From: Candidatus Zixiibacteriota bacterium
Lineage (GTDB): Bacteria; Zixibacteria; MSB-5A5; GN15; PGXB01
Assembly (NCBI GenBank): GCA_020345705.1
Contig: CP070766.1
Location: 2,379,531-2,384,834 of the forward strand
Length of the DNA stretch: 5,304 nt
Direction: 5' to 3'
Under the pieces are notes generated by a model. The model made no database searches. It saw only the letters and a list, made by a program, of their open reading frames with translations, and was not told where the DNA came from. Numbering within the stretch: the stretch's first letter is position 1; every line of letters begins with the position of its first letter. Shown piece after piece: positions 1 to 5,237 of the stretch. Both the position numbers and the translations under genes were made by a program.

Positions 1-465
1 AGAACCGAGGTGCTGGTGCCCAGGTTCTCTTTTAAAGAATACAAATATATCCTGGCGGCGCCGATCTCACGGGCCGATTTTATACCAAATCTGTTTCTAA
101 TCTACGGCAACTCTTCTCAGATAATGCGCCTTCTCACGGCCGTCCTCTACAAGAAAGGCGGGTATCTTACCAGCAAATTCTCCGGGAGACTCGATTGCGC
201 TGATATCTGTATCGAAACGATGAAGACCGGCAAACCGCAGGTAATCCTGCCCTGCTATGGTGACAGGGTGCTCGGACTGACCCAGGATCACGAAATGGCA
301 ATGACGCTTCCGGCCGGTATGGATGACGAAGTCATCGCCGGGCTCGAACGTACGCATGAAGGCGGCATTCGTTATCCGACGCCGTCTTTCCTGCGGTTTA
401 CACCCGAATATCCAAAACACTATGAAAAACTTATCAAGGAGCTGGATAAGGAAAATGAGGGATAA
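1..465 (+). CDS. DUF169 family protein, C-terminal part (5' end outside window)
   Basis: The frame is open from the first base and ends at 465, giving 154 residues of a protein whose start lies upstream. A GTG at position 10 is in frame but is unlikely to be the true start, since DUF169 (COG2043) proteins are usually well over 200 residues and the visible part matches their C-terminal half. The recognisable block runs over residues 63-100: GRLDCADICIETMKTG, then a PQVILPCYGDRVLG stretch, then TQDHEMAMTLPAGM. Two cysteines (C66 and C85) lie in this block. The biochemical role of the family is unknown. It has no visible signal peptide or membrane segment in this part. Its stop overlaps the start of the downstream UROD-like gene by 11 bases, so the two are probably co-transcribed and translationally coupled. 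I infer, but cannot show, a shared role in one-carbon or corrinoid-linked metabolism. Confidence 0.78.
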   Translation, partial: RTEVLVPRFSFKEYKYILAAPISRADFIPNLFLIYGNSSQIMRLLTAVLYKKGGYLTSKFSGRLDCADICIETMKTGKPQVILPCYGDRVLGLTQDHEMAMTLPAGMDDEVIAGLERTHEGGIRYPTPSFLRFTPEYPKHYEKLIKELDKENEG

Positions 466-1450
466 TTATTCTCACCGGGATAGAATTCAAATGATAATCA
501 GGGGCGAAAAGCCCGACCGTTTTGCCGCCTCGGCCTGGCGGCATTTCTTTCATCTGGAGACAAATCTTGAAAGTCTCGTCCGGGTCATGCTCGACTTTCA
601 GAAACAGTTTGACTGGGACTTCATGAAAATCAATCCACGGGCTTGCTACCACGTCGAGGACTGGGGAACGAAAGCCGACTGGTCAACCGATGAGTGCGCC
701 AAGCATCGGCTCTATGGTTTTCCGGTAGACAAAATCGAGGATTGGGACAAAATCGAAGTTCTTCCGCCCGATACTCCGGTTCTGACCGAACATCTCAAAG
801 CCATCAGCATGATTAGAAAAGCTGCCGGGTCTGACCTGCCGCTTTTTATGACCGTCTTCAATCCGCTCGGCGTGGCGAGGCATCTGGTCGACAGCAGGGA
901 AAAACTGATCGAACATCTCAATCAGGACCCTGACAAAGTGAACGCCGCTCTCAAAAATATCGCGACTACTTTTGAGCAGTATGTCCCGAAAATCATTGAT
1001 GCCGGTGCTGATGGGCTTTTCTATGCCACCGTCGAGTGGGGGACCTCGGACGTCCTGACCTTTGAGCAATACGAGAGATTCAGCAAGCCGTACGATCTGC
1101 GAATTCTTAAGGCGACCGGCGCCGACGCGATAAATCTTCTCCACGTATGCAAGTCAAATAATTTTCTCAAAGAGCTGGCCGACTATCCCGCTGAGCTCGT
1201 CAACTGGGAGGCCAGCGACCCGACCAACCCGAACATCGAAGATGCCTTCAGCTTTCTGGGCGATAAAACCGTCATCGCCGGTCTCGACCACCAGGGCTGG
1301 CTTCAGCATGGGACACCGTCCGAAATAGCGACCGAGATCGGGAAGATAAAAGAGAGAATGCAGGGGAAACGATTCATTTTCGGCCCCGGCTGCACCATGC
1401 CCCCTGAAGTGCCGTTCGCCAACCTCCAGGCGGTGCGGGATAATTTGTGA
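455..1450 (+). CDS. Uroporphyrinogen decarboxylase-superfamily protein, methyltransferase-like (MtaA/CmuA type)
   Basis: This is a 331-residue protein. The ATG at 455 was chosen because the opening (MRDNYSHRDRIQMIIRGEKP) matches the usual start of UROD-superfamily proteins. The frame remains open further upstream, but there it only shadows the DUF169 gene. An AAGGAG at 436-441 may serve as ribosome binding site, though its 13-base spacing is long, so coupling with the upstream gene is likely. The protein lacks the N-terminal RQAGRY motif of haem-pathway UroD. It carries H230-x-C232 (LLHVCKSN) and C313 (FGPGCTMPPEVP), which fits the H-x-C-Xn-C zinc signature of MtaA/CmuA methyltransferases. 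Other family landmarks are EWGTSDVLTFEQYERF (from residue 194) and the GTPSEI segment before the last helix. The length is normal for the family. The likely role is a TIM-barrel methyltransferase acting with a corrinoid cofactor. The substrate is unknown, and no corrinoid protein gene is visible. Confidence 0.85.
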   Translation: MRDNYSHRDRIQMIIRGEKPDRFAASAWRHFFHLETNLESLVRVMLDFQKQFDWDFMKINPRACYHVEDWGTKADWSTDECAKHRLYGFPVDKIEDWDKIEVLPPDTPVLTEHLKAISMIRKAAGSDLPLFMTVFNPLGVARHLVDSREKLIEHLNQDPDKVNAALKNIATTFEQYVPKIIDAGADGLFYATVEWGTSDVLTFEQYERFSKPYDLRILKATGADAINLLHVCKSNNFLKELADYPAELVNWEASDPTNPNIEDAFSFLGDKTVIAGLDHQGWLQHGTPSEIATEIGKIKERMQGKRFIFGPGCTMPPEVPFANLQAVRDNL

Positions 1451-1471
1451 ATCGAATACTGATGGACTGTC

Positions 1472-1532
1472 AGTAGGTCGGGTTCCGAGAGATCCGCCAT
1501 CGGCGGAGCGCGAGAAGCCCGACACGGCTTGA
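1472..1532. repeat. REP-like palindromic repeat, copy 1 (between convergent genes)
   Basis: The element starts with AGTAGGTCGGGTTCCGAG (1472-1489) and ends with GAGAAGCCCGAC plus a GCTTGA tail. Outer stem: GTCGGGTT (1477-1484) pairs with AGCCCGAC (1516-1523), with one G.U pair. Inner stem: TCCGCC (1493-1498) pairs with GGCGGA (1502-1507) around a 3-base loop. A second copy lies at 5055-5116 with the same ends and a different inner stem. The copy begins 21 bases after the UROD-like stop and ends 3 bases before the phosphatase stop on the other strand. It therefore fills the gap between the two convergent genes. It may act as a bidirectional mRNA 3'-end structure, but there is no U-tract for a canonical intrinsic terminator. 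Confidence 0.8.
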
Positions 1533-1535
1533 ATA

Positions 1536-3419
1536 TTATTTGACTTTCACCACCACCGCCGTGATGTCGTCCCACTGAGGTTGATTGCCTTCGTGAGCGC
1601 GGGCGGCTCGGTACAGACCTTTGACTATCGCGCGCGCGGACTTTTTCCTGTGAGTGCCGACGTACTTCAGCGCTCGCTCAATCCCGTAAGGCTCCTCATC
1701 GGCAGACCTCGAGTCTGTCACGCCGTCGGTTGGCAGAAGAAGCACCTGCCCGGAATCAGAAAGAGAAACCTCACCGGAAGAAAACTCCGAATCCATGAAC
1801 AGCCCCAGGGGATGCCCCGTCCCGCCCAGGACAGTACATACCTCGCCGTTAGCATCGAGCAAATAGGCGGGAACGTGTCCGGCGCTAGCAAAAGTCACTG
1901 TTCTCTTCTGCGGGTCAAGGCGGCAGAGCAGTAGAGTTACATAGTCACCCTCGTCGAGGTCCGGGGTCAGGGCCTGATTTACTTGGTGCATGACCCACGC
2001 TACGTCTGAACTCGTCTTTGCATACGAGCGCACATACGCCCGCGTTTCCGCCATCACCAGGGCGGCATTGATGCCGTGTCCGCTGACGTCGCCGACGGCA
2101 ATGAGGAGGCAACCATCCGGCATGGTGACAAAATCGAAATAGTCGCCGCCGGTTTCATCGGCCGGGTAAGCAGCCCCAGCGATATCAAAACCCGGCACCG
2201 AAGCATTCACTTTATAGAATCGCTGCTGAACCTCACGAGCCAGGCTGAGCTTTGCCTCCTGTTCCTTTTTCTCTATGAGTTCCGTAATGTCTTTGAGCAC
2301 CGAAACAAAGTGCGTGATTTTTTCGCCGTCCTCTTTCATGGGTGTGATTGTCTGCTGCGCCCAGTACAGCTCACCCGTTTTTCTCCGGTTGATGATTGTA
2401 CCCCGGAAAGGCCGCCCCGCTTTCACTTCCGCCCACAAATTTCGGTAAAACTTTTCATCGTGCCGGCCGGACTTGAGAATCCGCGGCGTGTTGCCGATGA
2501 CCTCGTCCCGACTGTACCCCGTGGTGGTCTCGAAAGCAGGATTGACGTACTCAATGACACCGTCTTTGTCGGTAATGACGATGCTGTCAGCCGTCTGTTC
2601 CAGCGCCGTGCACAACCGCTCATAGACTCTGACTTTCTCGCGAGCCTTCAGACGTTTGGTGATGTCACGATACTGCCACAGGTGCCCTCGGTACTCCTGG
2701 TCGACAAAGACCGGAATATAGTCGCGCTGGAACACGCGCCCGTCAGCCAGGCAGAGCTCATCATTCATGGCAATCGTCTTTTCCCGAAGCAATTGCTCTA
2801 TCCGGCCGACAAACCCGTCCGGATCACGAAACGTCGTTTTTGCGCGTTCCGCGTACTCTGAGCAGTCTGTGCCCAAAAGTTCTGATGGTGATGCACTGAC
2901 CGCGAACAGGTCGCAAAAGGCCTGGTTGACGAGCATGATCCGCCTGCTCTCGCTTTCAACGAGAATCCCGGTTTTCTGATTCTCGACAAGAGCGGACAAT
3001 CTTGACGAGGCCGATTGGAGATGTTCCTCGGCGCGTTTGTGTTTCGAGATATCTCGAAAATACGCCAGGCCTCCCCAAAGTGAACCGTCTTCATGAATTA
3101 TGGGTTTTCCGGATACACTGATCCATACGCCGGACGGCTTTTCAGCGTTTCTAATGTAAATCACTTCGTCAGAGACTTCATCGCCATTCATGGCTCGAAT
3201 CAGCGGCAACCGTTCCAGCGGAAAAGGGGTGACCTTATCGGGAAGATAACAGCCATAGGCTGCTATCCATTCGGCCGGATCGATCTCTTTGGCTCCAATC
3301 CCCAGCATCTTTTCCGCGGCCGGATTAAAGTGCAGGAATCGGCCGTCTCTATCGGCCACAACTACCCCGTCGGGGAGATTGTCTAAAGCTGCTCTAATTG
3401 TTTCAATTTGCCTGCGCAC
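1536..3419 (-). CDS. Triple-PAS SpoIIE/PP2C-type serine/threonine phosphatase (RsbU-like)
   Basis: This is a soluble 627-residue signalling protein. Three PAS domains occupy about residues 5-127, 135-258 and 266-382. Each ends in a RDISK, RDITK or KDITE motif and is followed by a short charged linker. The third (NPAFETTTGYSRDEVIGNTP) resembles ligand- or flavin-binding PAS domains but lacks the LOV cysteine motif. The SpoIIE phosphatase spans about 390-627, with the core motifs intact: AREVQQRF (394-401), DETGGDYFD with metal ligands D421, D426 and D429, GDVSGHG (443-449), SAGH (512-515), TDG (564-566) and DDIT (617-620). It should therefore be catalytically active, dephosphorylating a partner such as a phosphorylated STAS-domain anti-anti-sigma factor. 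No such partner is nearby. There are no transmembrane helices, so it should sense cytoplasmic cues. The start is GTG with no good Shine-Dalgarno sequence. The frame stays open upstream to a TAA at 3473-3471, and the exact start is uncertain. Confidence 0.93.
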   Translation of the reverse strand: MRRQIETIRAALDNLPDGVVVADRDGRFLHFNPAAEKMLGIGAKEIDPAEWIAAYGCYLPDKVTPFPLERLPLIRAMNGDEVSDEVIYIRNAEKPSGVWISVSGKPIIHEDGSLWGGLAYFRDISKHKRAEEHLQSASSRLSALVENQKTGILVESESRRIMLVNQAFCDLFAVSASPSELLGTDCSEYAERAKTTFRDPDGFVGRIEQLLREKTIAMNDELCLADGRVFQRDYIPVFVDQEYRGHLWQYRDITKRLKAREKVRVYERLCTALEQTADSIVITDKDGVIEYVNPAFETTTGYSRDEVIGNTPRILKSGRHDEKFYRNLWAEVKAGRPFRGTIINRRKTGELYWAQQTITPMKEDGEKITHFVSVLKDITELIEKKEQEAKLSLAREVQQRFYKVNASVPGFDIAGAAYPADETGGDYFDFVTMPDGCLLIAVGDVSGHGINAALVMAETRAYVRSYAKTSSDVAWVMHQVNQALTPDLDEGDYVTLLLCRLDPQKRTVTFASAGHVPAYLLDANGEVCTVLGGTGHPLGLFMDSEFSSGEVSLSDSGQVLLLPTDGVTDSRSADEEPYGIERALKYVGTHRKKSARAIVKGLYRAARAHEGNQPQWDDITAVVVKVK

Positions 3420-3585
3420 TTCGCCCAGTCCATAGGTTTGATGACAGGTATTACGGACTAATTCAATCCGTTATTGGTACATTCTTGATTCATCCGGTGC
3501 AAATGCCGGCAAAACAAAAGCTTGCCGAGATTGGTATCTCGCCTGCATACGCACTGTTCCAACGTCAGAGTATCTCAATTTATTA
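3420..3585. other. Left half of divergent intergenic region; no gene recognised
   Basis: This AT-rich stretch lies upstream of the phosphatase gene and should hold its minus-strand promoter, but I see no convincing -35/-10 pair. Two small symmetries are visible. One is an inverted repeat ACGGA/TCCGT at 3453-3471 (9-base spacer), 34-52 bases upstream of the phosphatase GTG. The other is a TGCCGGCA palindrome near 3504-3511, next to a second CCGG. Either could be an operator or mRNA structure, but both are short enough to be chance. On the minus strand an ATG at 3433 opens a 16-codon frame ending at 3383, overlapping the phosphatase start out of frame. Confidence 0.4.
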
Positions 3586-3613
3586 TTGACATCGTGCTTG
3601 GCTATAATATATT
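3586..3613 (+). promoter_or_regulatory. Putative sigma-70-type promoter for the BtrH-like gene
   Basis: A perfect TTGACA lies at 3586-3591. The best-spaced -10 box is TATATT at 3608-3613, with a 16-base spacer. A perfect TATAAT at 3603-3608 is only 11 bases from that -35 and would need another, weaker -35 (TTATTA at 3580-3585). Either choice puts transcription start near 3615-3620, giving a leader of about 120 bases before the ATG at 3743. Confidence 0.6.
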
Positions 3614-3621
3614 GAAAACAA

Positions 3622-3742
3622 AGGCTTGAAAGGGAAGCCTCCCCGGTCTGCGGGAAGAACTGAGTTCACCTTTGAACAAAAATTTAAACAACTCTCTTTC
3701 AGCCTGCTTTTGCAGACCCCGGCATGAATGAAGGGAGTTGTT
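3622..3742 (+). promoter_or_regulatory. Structured 5' leader sequestering the Shine-Dalgarno; candidate novel cis-regulatory RNA
   Basis: Four pairings can be read directly. P1 is AGGCTT (3622-3627) with AAGCCT (3635-3640), loop GAAAGGG. P2 is GTTCA (3664-3668) with TGAAC (3673-3677). P3 is 3687-3699 with 3730-3742: 13 contiguous pairs, 11 Watson-Crick and 2 G.U. P3 covers the whole Shine-Dalgarno AAGGGAG (3731-3737) and ends one base before the ATG. PK is GGTCTGC (3645-3651) with GCAGACC (3712-3718), 7 pairs extendable by G.U; since 3712-3718 is in the P3 loop, this is a pseudoknot. A local CTGC-TTTT-GCAG hairpin (3704-3715) competes with PK. The P1 loop region GAAAGGGA (3628-3635) can pair with TCTCTTTC (3693-3700), the anti-SD strand of P3. 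I recognise no known riboswitch class. Control of translation initiation is inference. Confidence 0.6.
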
Positions 3743-5059
3743 ATGTCACGCACACTTTCGTCAAAACCTGATCTCGGCCAGCTCAAGAATCAGGCCAAAG
3801 ACGTTCTCAAAGGCCACAAGCGGAAAGACAGGGCCGTCTGCGGCACGCTTCGGCTTCTGAGAAAATTCGCGGAATCTTCCGATCGGGACATCCTGGCCGA
3901 GAAGCTGACTTTGAACGAAGCCCAGTATGCTCTGGCGATGGACTACGGTTTCACCAGCTGGAACGCCCTGGTGCATAATGTCGAGGAGGCAACCATGTCT
4001 AAACCGAGAGGCAAGCCCAAGCGTGAAAACGGCAAGGTCTGGATTGACGGTATCCCCAAGCTGTCGTGGGGCGTCTCCGGAAATTGCACCTATGCCGGTG
4101 CCCTGGCGGCGGCGCTCACGGTCACGAATCATCCGTTCACTTATAGCCAGATTATGGGATACACCGGGCTGGCCTTTCGCGTTCGCTGGTATCGCCGGAC
4201 CGATATCAATGACTGGTGCCCGTCAAGTCCGGTCGGGGAATTCCCGCAGGAGATTGACACCACCCAGCGCCTGACCGGCTGGCAATTCGACGTCAAAGAA
4301 AGATTCGGCGACCCGGACCCGCACCGCGGGCAGTTCACCCCGGAAATCGTCAAATCGATCGACAGTGGTATCCCGGTGCTCGGTCATGCCGACGATCTCG
4401 ACGTGGCCGTGGTGTATGGCTACCAGAGGGAAGGCGACCAGTTGCGATTTCTGTGGAATGATTACAACAAGCCTGAGTTCGTGGCGCTCGACCAGTCAAC
4501 ACTGGGCCCGATGATTATCATTCTCAAGGGGCATTCACCGGGGATGGAAAAGGTCGATCGTTTTATCAGCGCCCTGACCTCGCCGAACTGGCGGCGGAAA
4601 TCGTGGACGCCCGAGAACTATCCGGAAAAAAGAGAGCACAGCTATCTATATGGTGACGACGCCCTCAAGACCTGGATTGCGGATATCGAAAAGGCCGATT
4701 CATTCACACCCGAGCAGCGTGAGAAGCTCTTTTTCGTCGGCTGGTGGTGTTTCGCGGCCCTGCGCGACGCCCGTGACGCGGCGGCGACATTTATGATCGA
4801 ACATGCCGGGCTTCTGGGCGAAAAGTGCAGCAAGCCGCTGGACAAGGCGGCGGAGATTTACGGGCGGCTGGCGAATATGCTGGCTCAACCGTTCAGGGAT
4901 AGAGATGTCTTTCTCGGCCCCTGGACGGGCAAGAGCATAAACGACTGGACACCGGAAGTGCGCCGGCGCGAGATCGAAATCTTAAGCGAAGTACGCAAGC
5001 ATGACGCCGCCGCCATATTCGAGATCGACCGCGCCCTGGAGACTTATAAGGAGAAGTAG
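3743..5059 (+). CDS. BtrH/C39-like papain-fold protein with N-terminal LKNQAKD-type helical module
   Basis: This is a 438-residue protein. The ATG at 3743 is preferred over an in-frame ATG at 3728 because AAGGGAG (3731-3737) sits 5 bases upstream of it. Residues 8-81 form a small helical module (DLGQLKNQAKDVLKGHKRKD ... YALAMDYGFTSWNALVHNVE). The same module is found at the N-terminus of many ankyrin-repeat and unrelated bacterial proteins. A short charged linker follows. Residues 100-262 resemble the BtrH N-terminal/C39-like papain fold: SGNC with candidate nucleophile C115, then the SQIMGYTGLAFRVRW helix region, and the strand pair IPVLGHADDLDVAVVYGY and LRFLWNDY. The position before VAVVYGY, where active C39-like enzymes usually carry the catalytic His, is D220, so peptidase activity is doubtful. 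The tail (about 303-438) is helical, with the DALKTWIADIE and ALRDARDAAATFMIEHA pattern seen after BtrH-like domains. There is no signal peptide or membrane segment. The substrate is unknown. The stop codon lies inside a REP-like repeat. Confidence 0.75.
   Translation: MSRTLSSKPDLGQLKNQAKDVLKGHKRKDRAVCGTLRLLRKFAESSDRDILAEKLTLNEAQYALAMDYGFTSWNALVHNVEEATMSKPRGKPKRENGKVWIDGIPKLSWGVSGNCTYAGALAAALTVTNHPFTYSQIMGYTGLAFRVRWYRRTDINDWCPSSPVGEFPQEIDTTQRLTGWQFDVKERFGDPDPHRGQFTPEIVKSIDSGIPVLGHADDLDVAVVYGYQREGDQLRFLWNDYNKPEFVALDQSTLGPMIIILKGHSPGMEKVDRFISALTSPNWRRKSWTPENYPEKREHSYLYGDDALKTWIADIEKADSFTPEQREKLFFVGWWCFAALRDARDAAATFMIEHAGLLGEKCSKPLDKAAEIYGRLANMLAQPFRDRDVFLGPWTGKSINDWTPEVRRREIEILSEVRKHDAAAIFEIDRALETYKEK
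3983..3997 (+). promoter_or_regulatory. Internal Shine-Dalgarno and in-frame start codon at domain boundary
   Basis: GAGGAGG at 3983-3989 lies 5 bases upstream of an ATG at 3995-3997. That ATG is in frame with the gene and codes for M85. Initiation here would give a 354-residue product starting MSKPRGKPKRENGKVW, which lacks the N-terminal module but contains the whole papain-fold region. This site is a stronger SD match than the one at the annotated start. Use of the site is not shown by the sequence. Confidence 0.5.
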
Positions 5060-5116
5060 GTCGGGTTCCGAGTGAATTCGCCGCGGCGAATGAGCGAGAA
5101 ACCCGACATTGCTTGA
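5055..5116. repeat. REP-like palindromic repeat, copy 2 (overlaps stop codon)
   Basis: This copy shares the opening AGTAGGTCGGGTTCCGAG (5055-5072), the closing GAGAAACCCGACA and the GCTTGA tail with copy 1. Outer stem: GTCGGGTT (5060-5067) with AACCCGAC (5100-5107), eight perfect pairs. Inner part: a perfect 16-base palindrome ATTCGCCGCGGCGAAT (5076-5091). The TAG stop of the preceding gene (5057-5059) is part of the conserved GTAGG of the element. It probably forms the 3' end of that mRNA. There is no clear U-tract after it. Confidence 0.8.
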
Positions 5117-5152
5117 CTGGTGTTAACCGTTCGCTGAGCGCCATCTTTTCAT

Positions 5153-5181
5153 TTGACAAGCCCAAGCCGTTGAGATATAAT
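5153..5181 (+). promoter_or_regulatory. Consensus sigma-70-type promoter
   Basis: TTGACA at 5153-5158 and TATAAT at 5176-5181 are separated by 17 bases, a perfect match to the housekeeping consensus in both hexamers and spacing. Transcription would start near 5188, leaving a leader of about 50 bases before the ATG at 5238. It lies between the repeat copy at 5055-5116 and the downstream gene, so that gene probably has its own strong constitutive promoter. Confidence 0.85.
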
Positions 5182-5237
5182 TAGTCTTGCTTTAGGTTTT
5201 ATTGGAAGATTTTCCTTTGGCGGCGTAATTAATTCAA

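Noticed and set aside
323..454. 44-codon upstream extension of the UROD-like gene
   Set aside because: It overlaps the conserved DUF169 coding sequence in another frame, and its residues do not resemble UROD-family N-termini. The ATG at 455 gives a normal start.
683..1144. 153-codon minus-strand frame opposite the UROD-like gene
   Set aside because: It is a shadow of the UROD-like coding sequence, whose conserved motifs fix the true frame.
2103..2116. GAGGAGGCAACCAT repeated exactly at 3983-3996
   Set aside because: This is a 14-base identity between the antisense of the phosphatase MPDGCLL codons and the internal start site. With no extension on either side it is best explained by chance.
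2423..2600. Possible LOV (blue-light) domain in the third PAS of the phosphatase
   Set aside because: The LOV signature GxNCRFLQ is absent: the corresponding segment reads GNTPRILKSG, with no photoactive cysteine.
2076..2861. Long (261-codon) open frame on the plus strand inside the phosphatase gene
   Set aside because: It is antisense to a clearly conserved PAS/SpoIIE coding sequence, has no recognisable domain and no good ribosome binding site. Such antisense frames are common in GC-rich codon patterns.
3398..3589. 63-codon plus-strand frame across the phosphatase start and intergenic region
   Set aside because: There is no ribosome binding site and no recognisable family, and it partly overlaps the phosphatase coding region in antisense.
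5117..5150. Possible intrinsic terminator after the second repeat (GGTG...CGCC then ATCTTTTC)
   Set aside because: The stem is only four pairs with a long loop and an interrupted T-run, too weak to call.
5204..5215. GGAA-GATT-TTCC hairpin in the leader of the last gene
   Set aside because: A four-pair AT-rich stem has little stability and is expected by chance.
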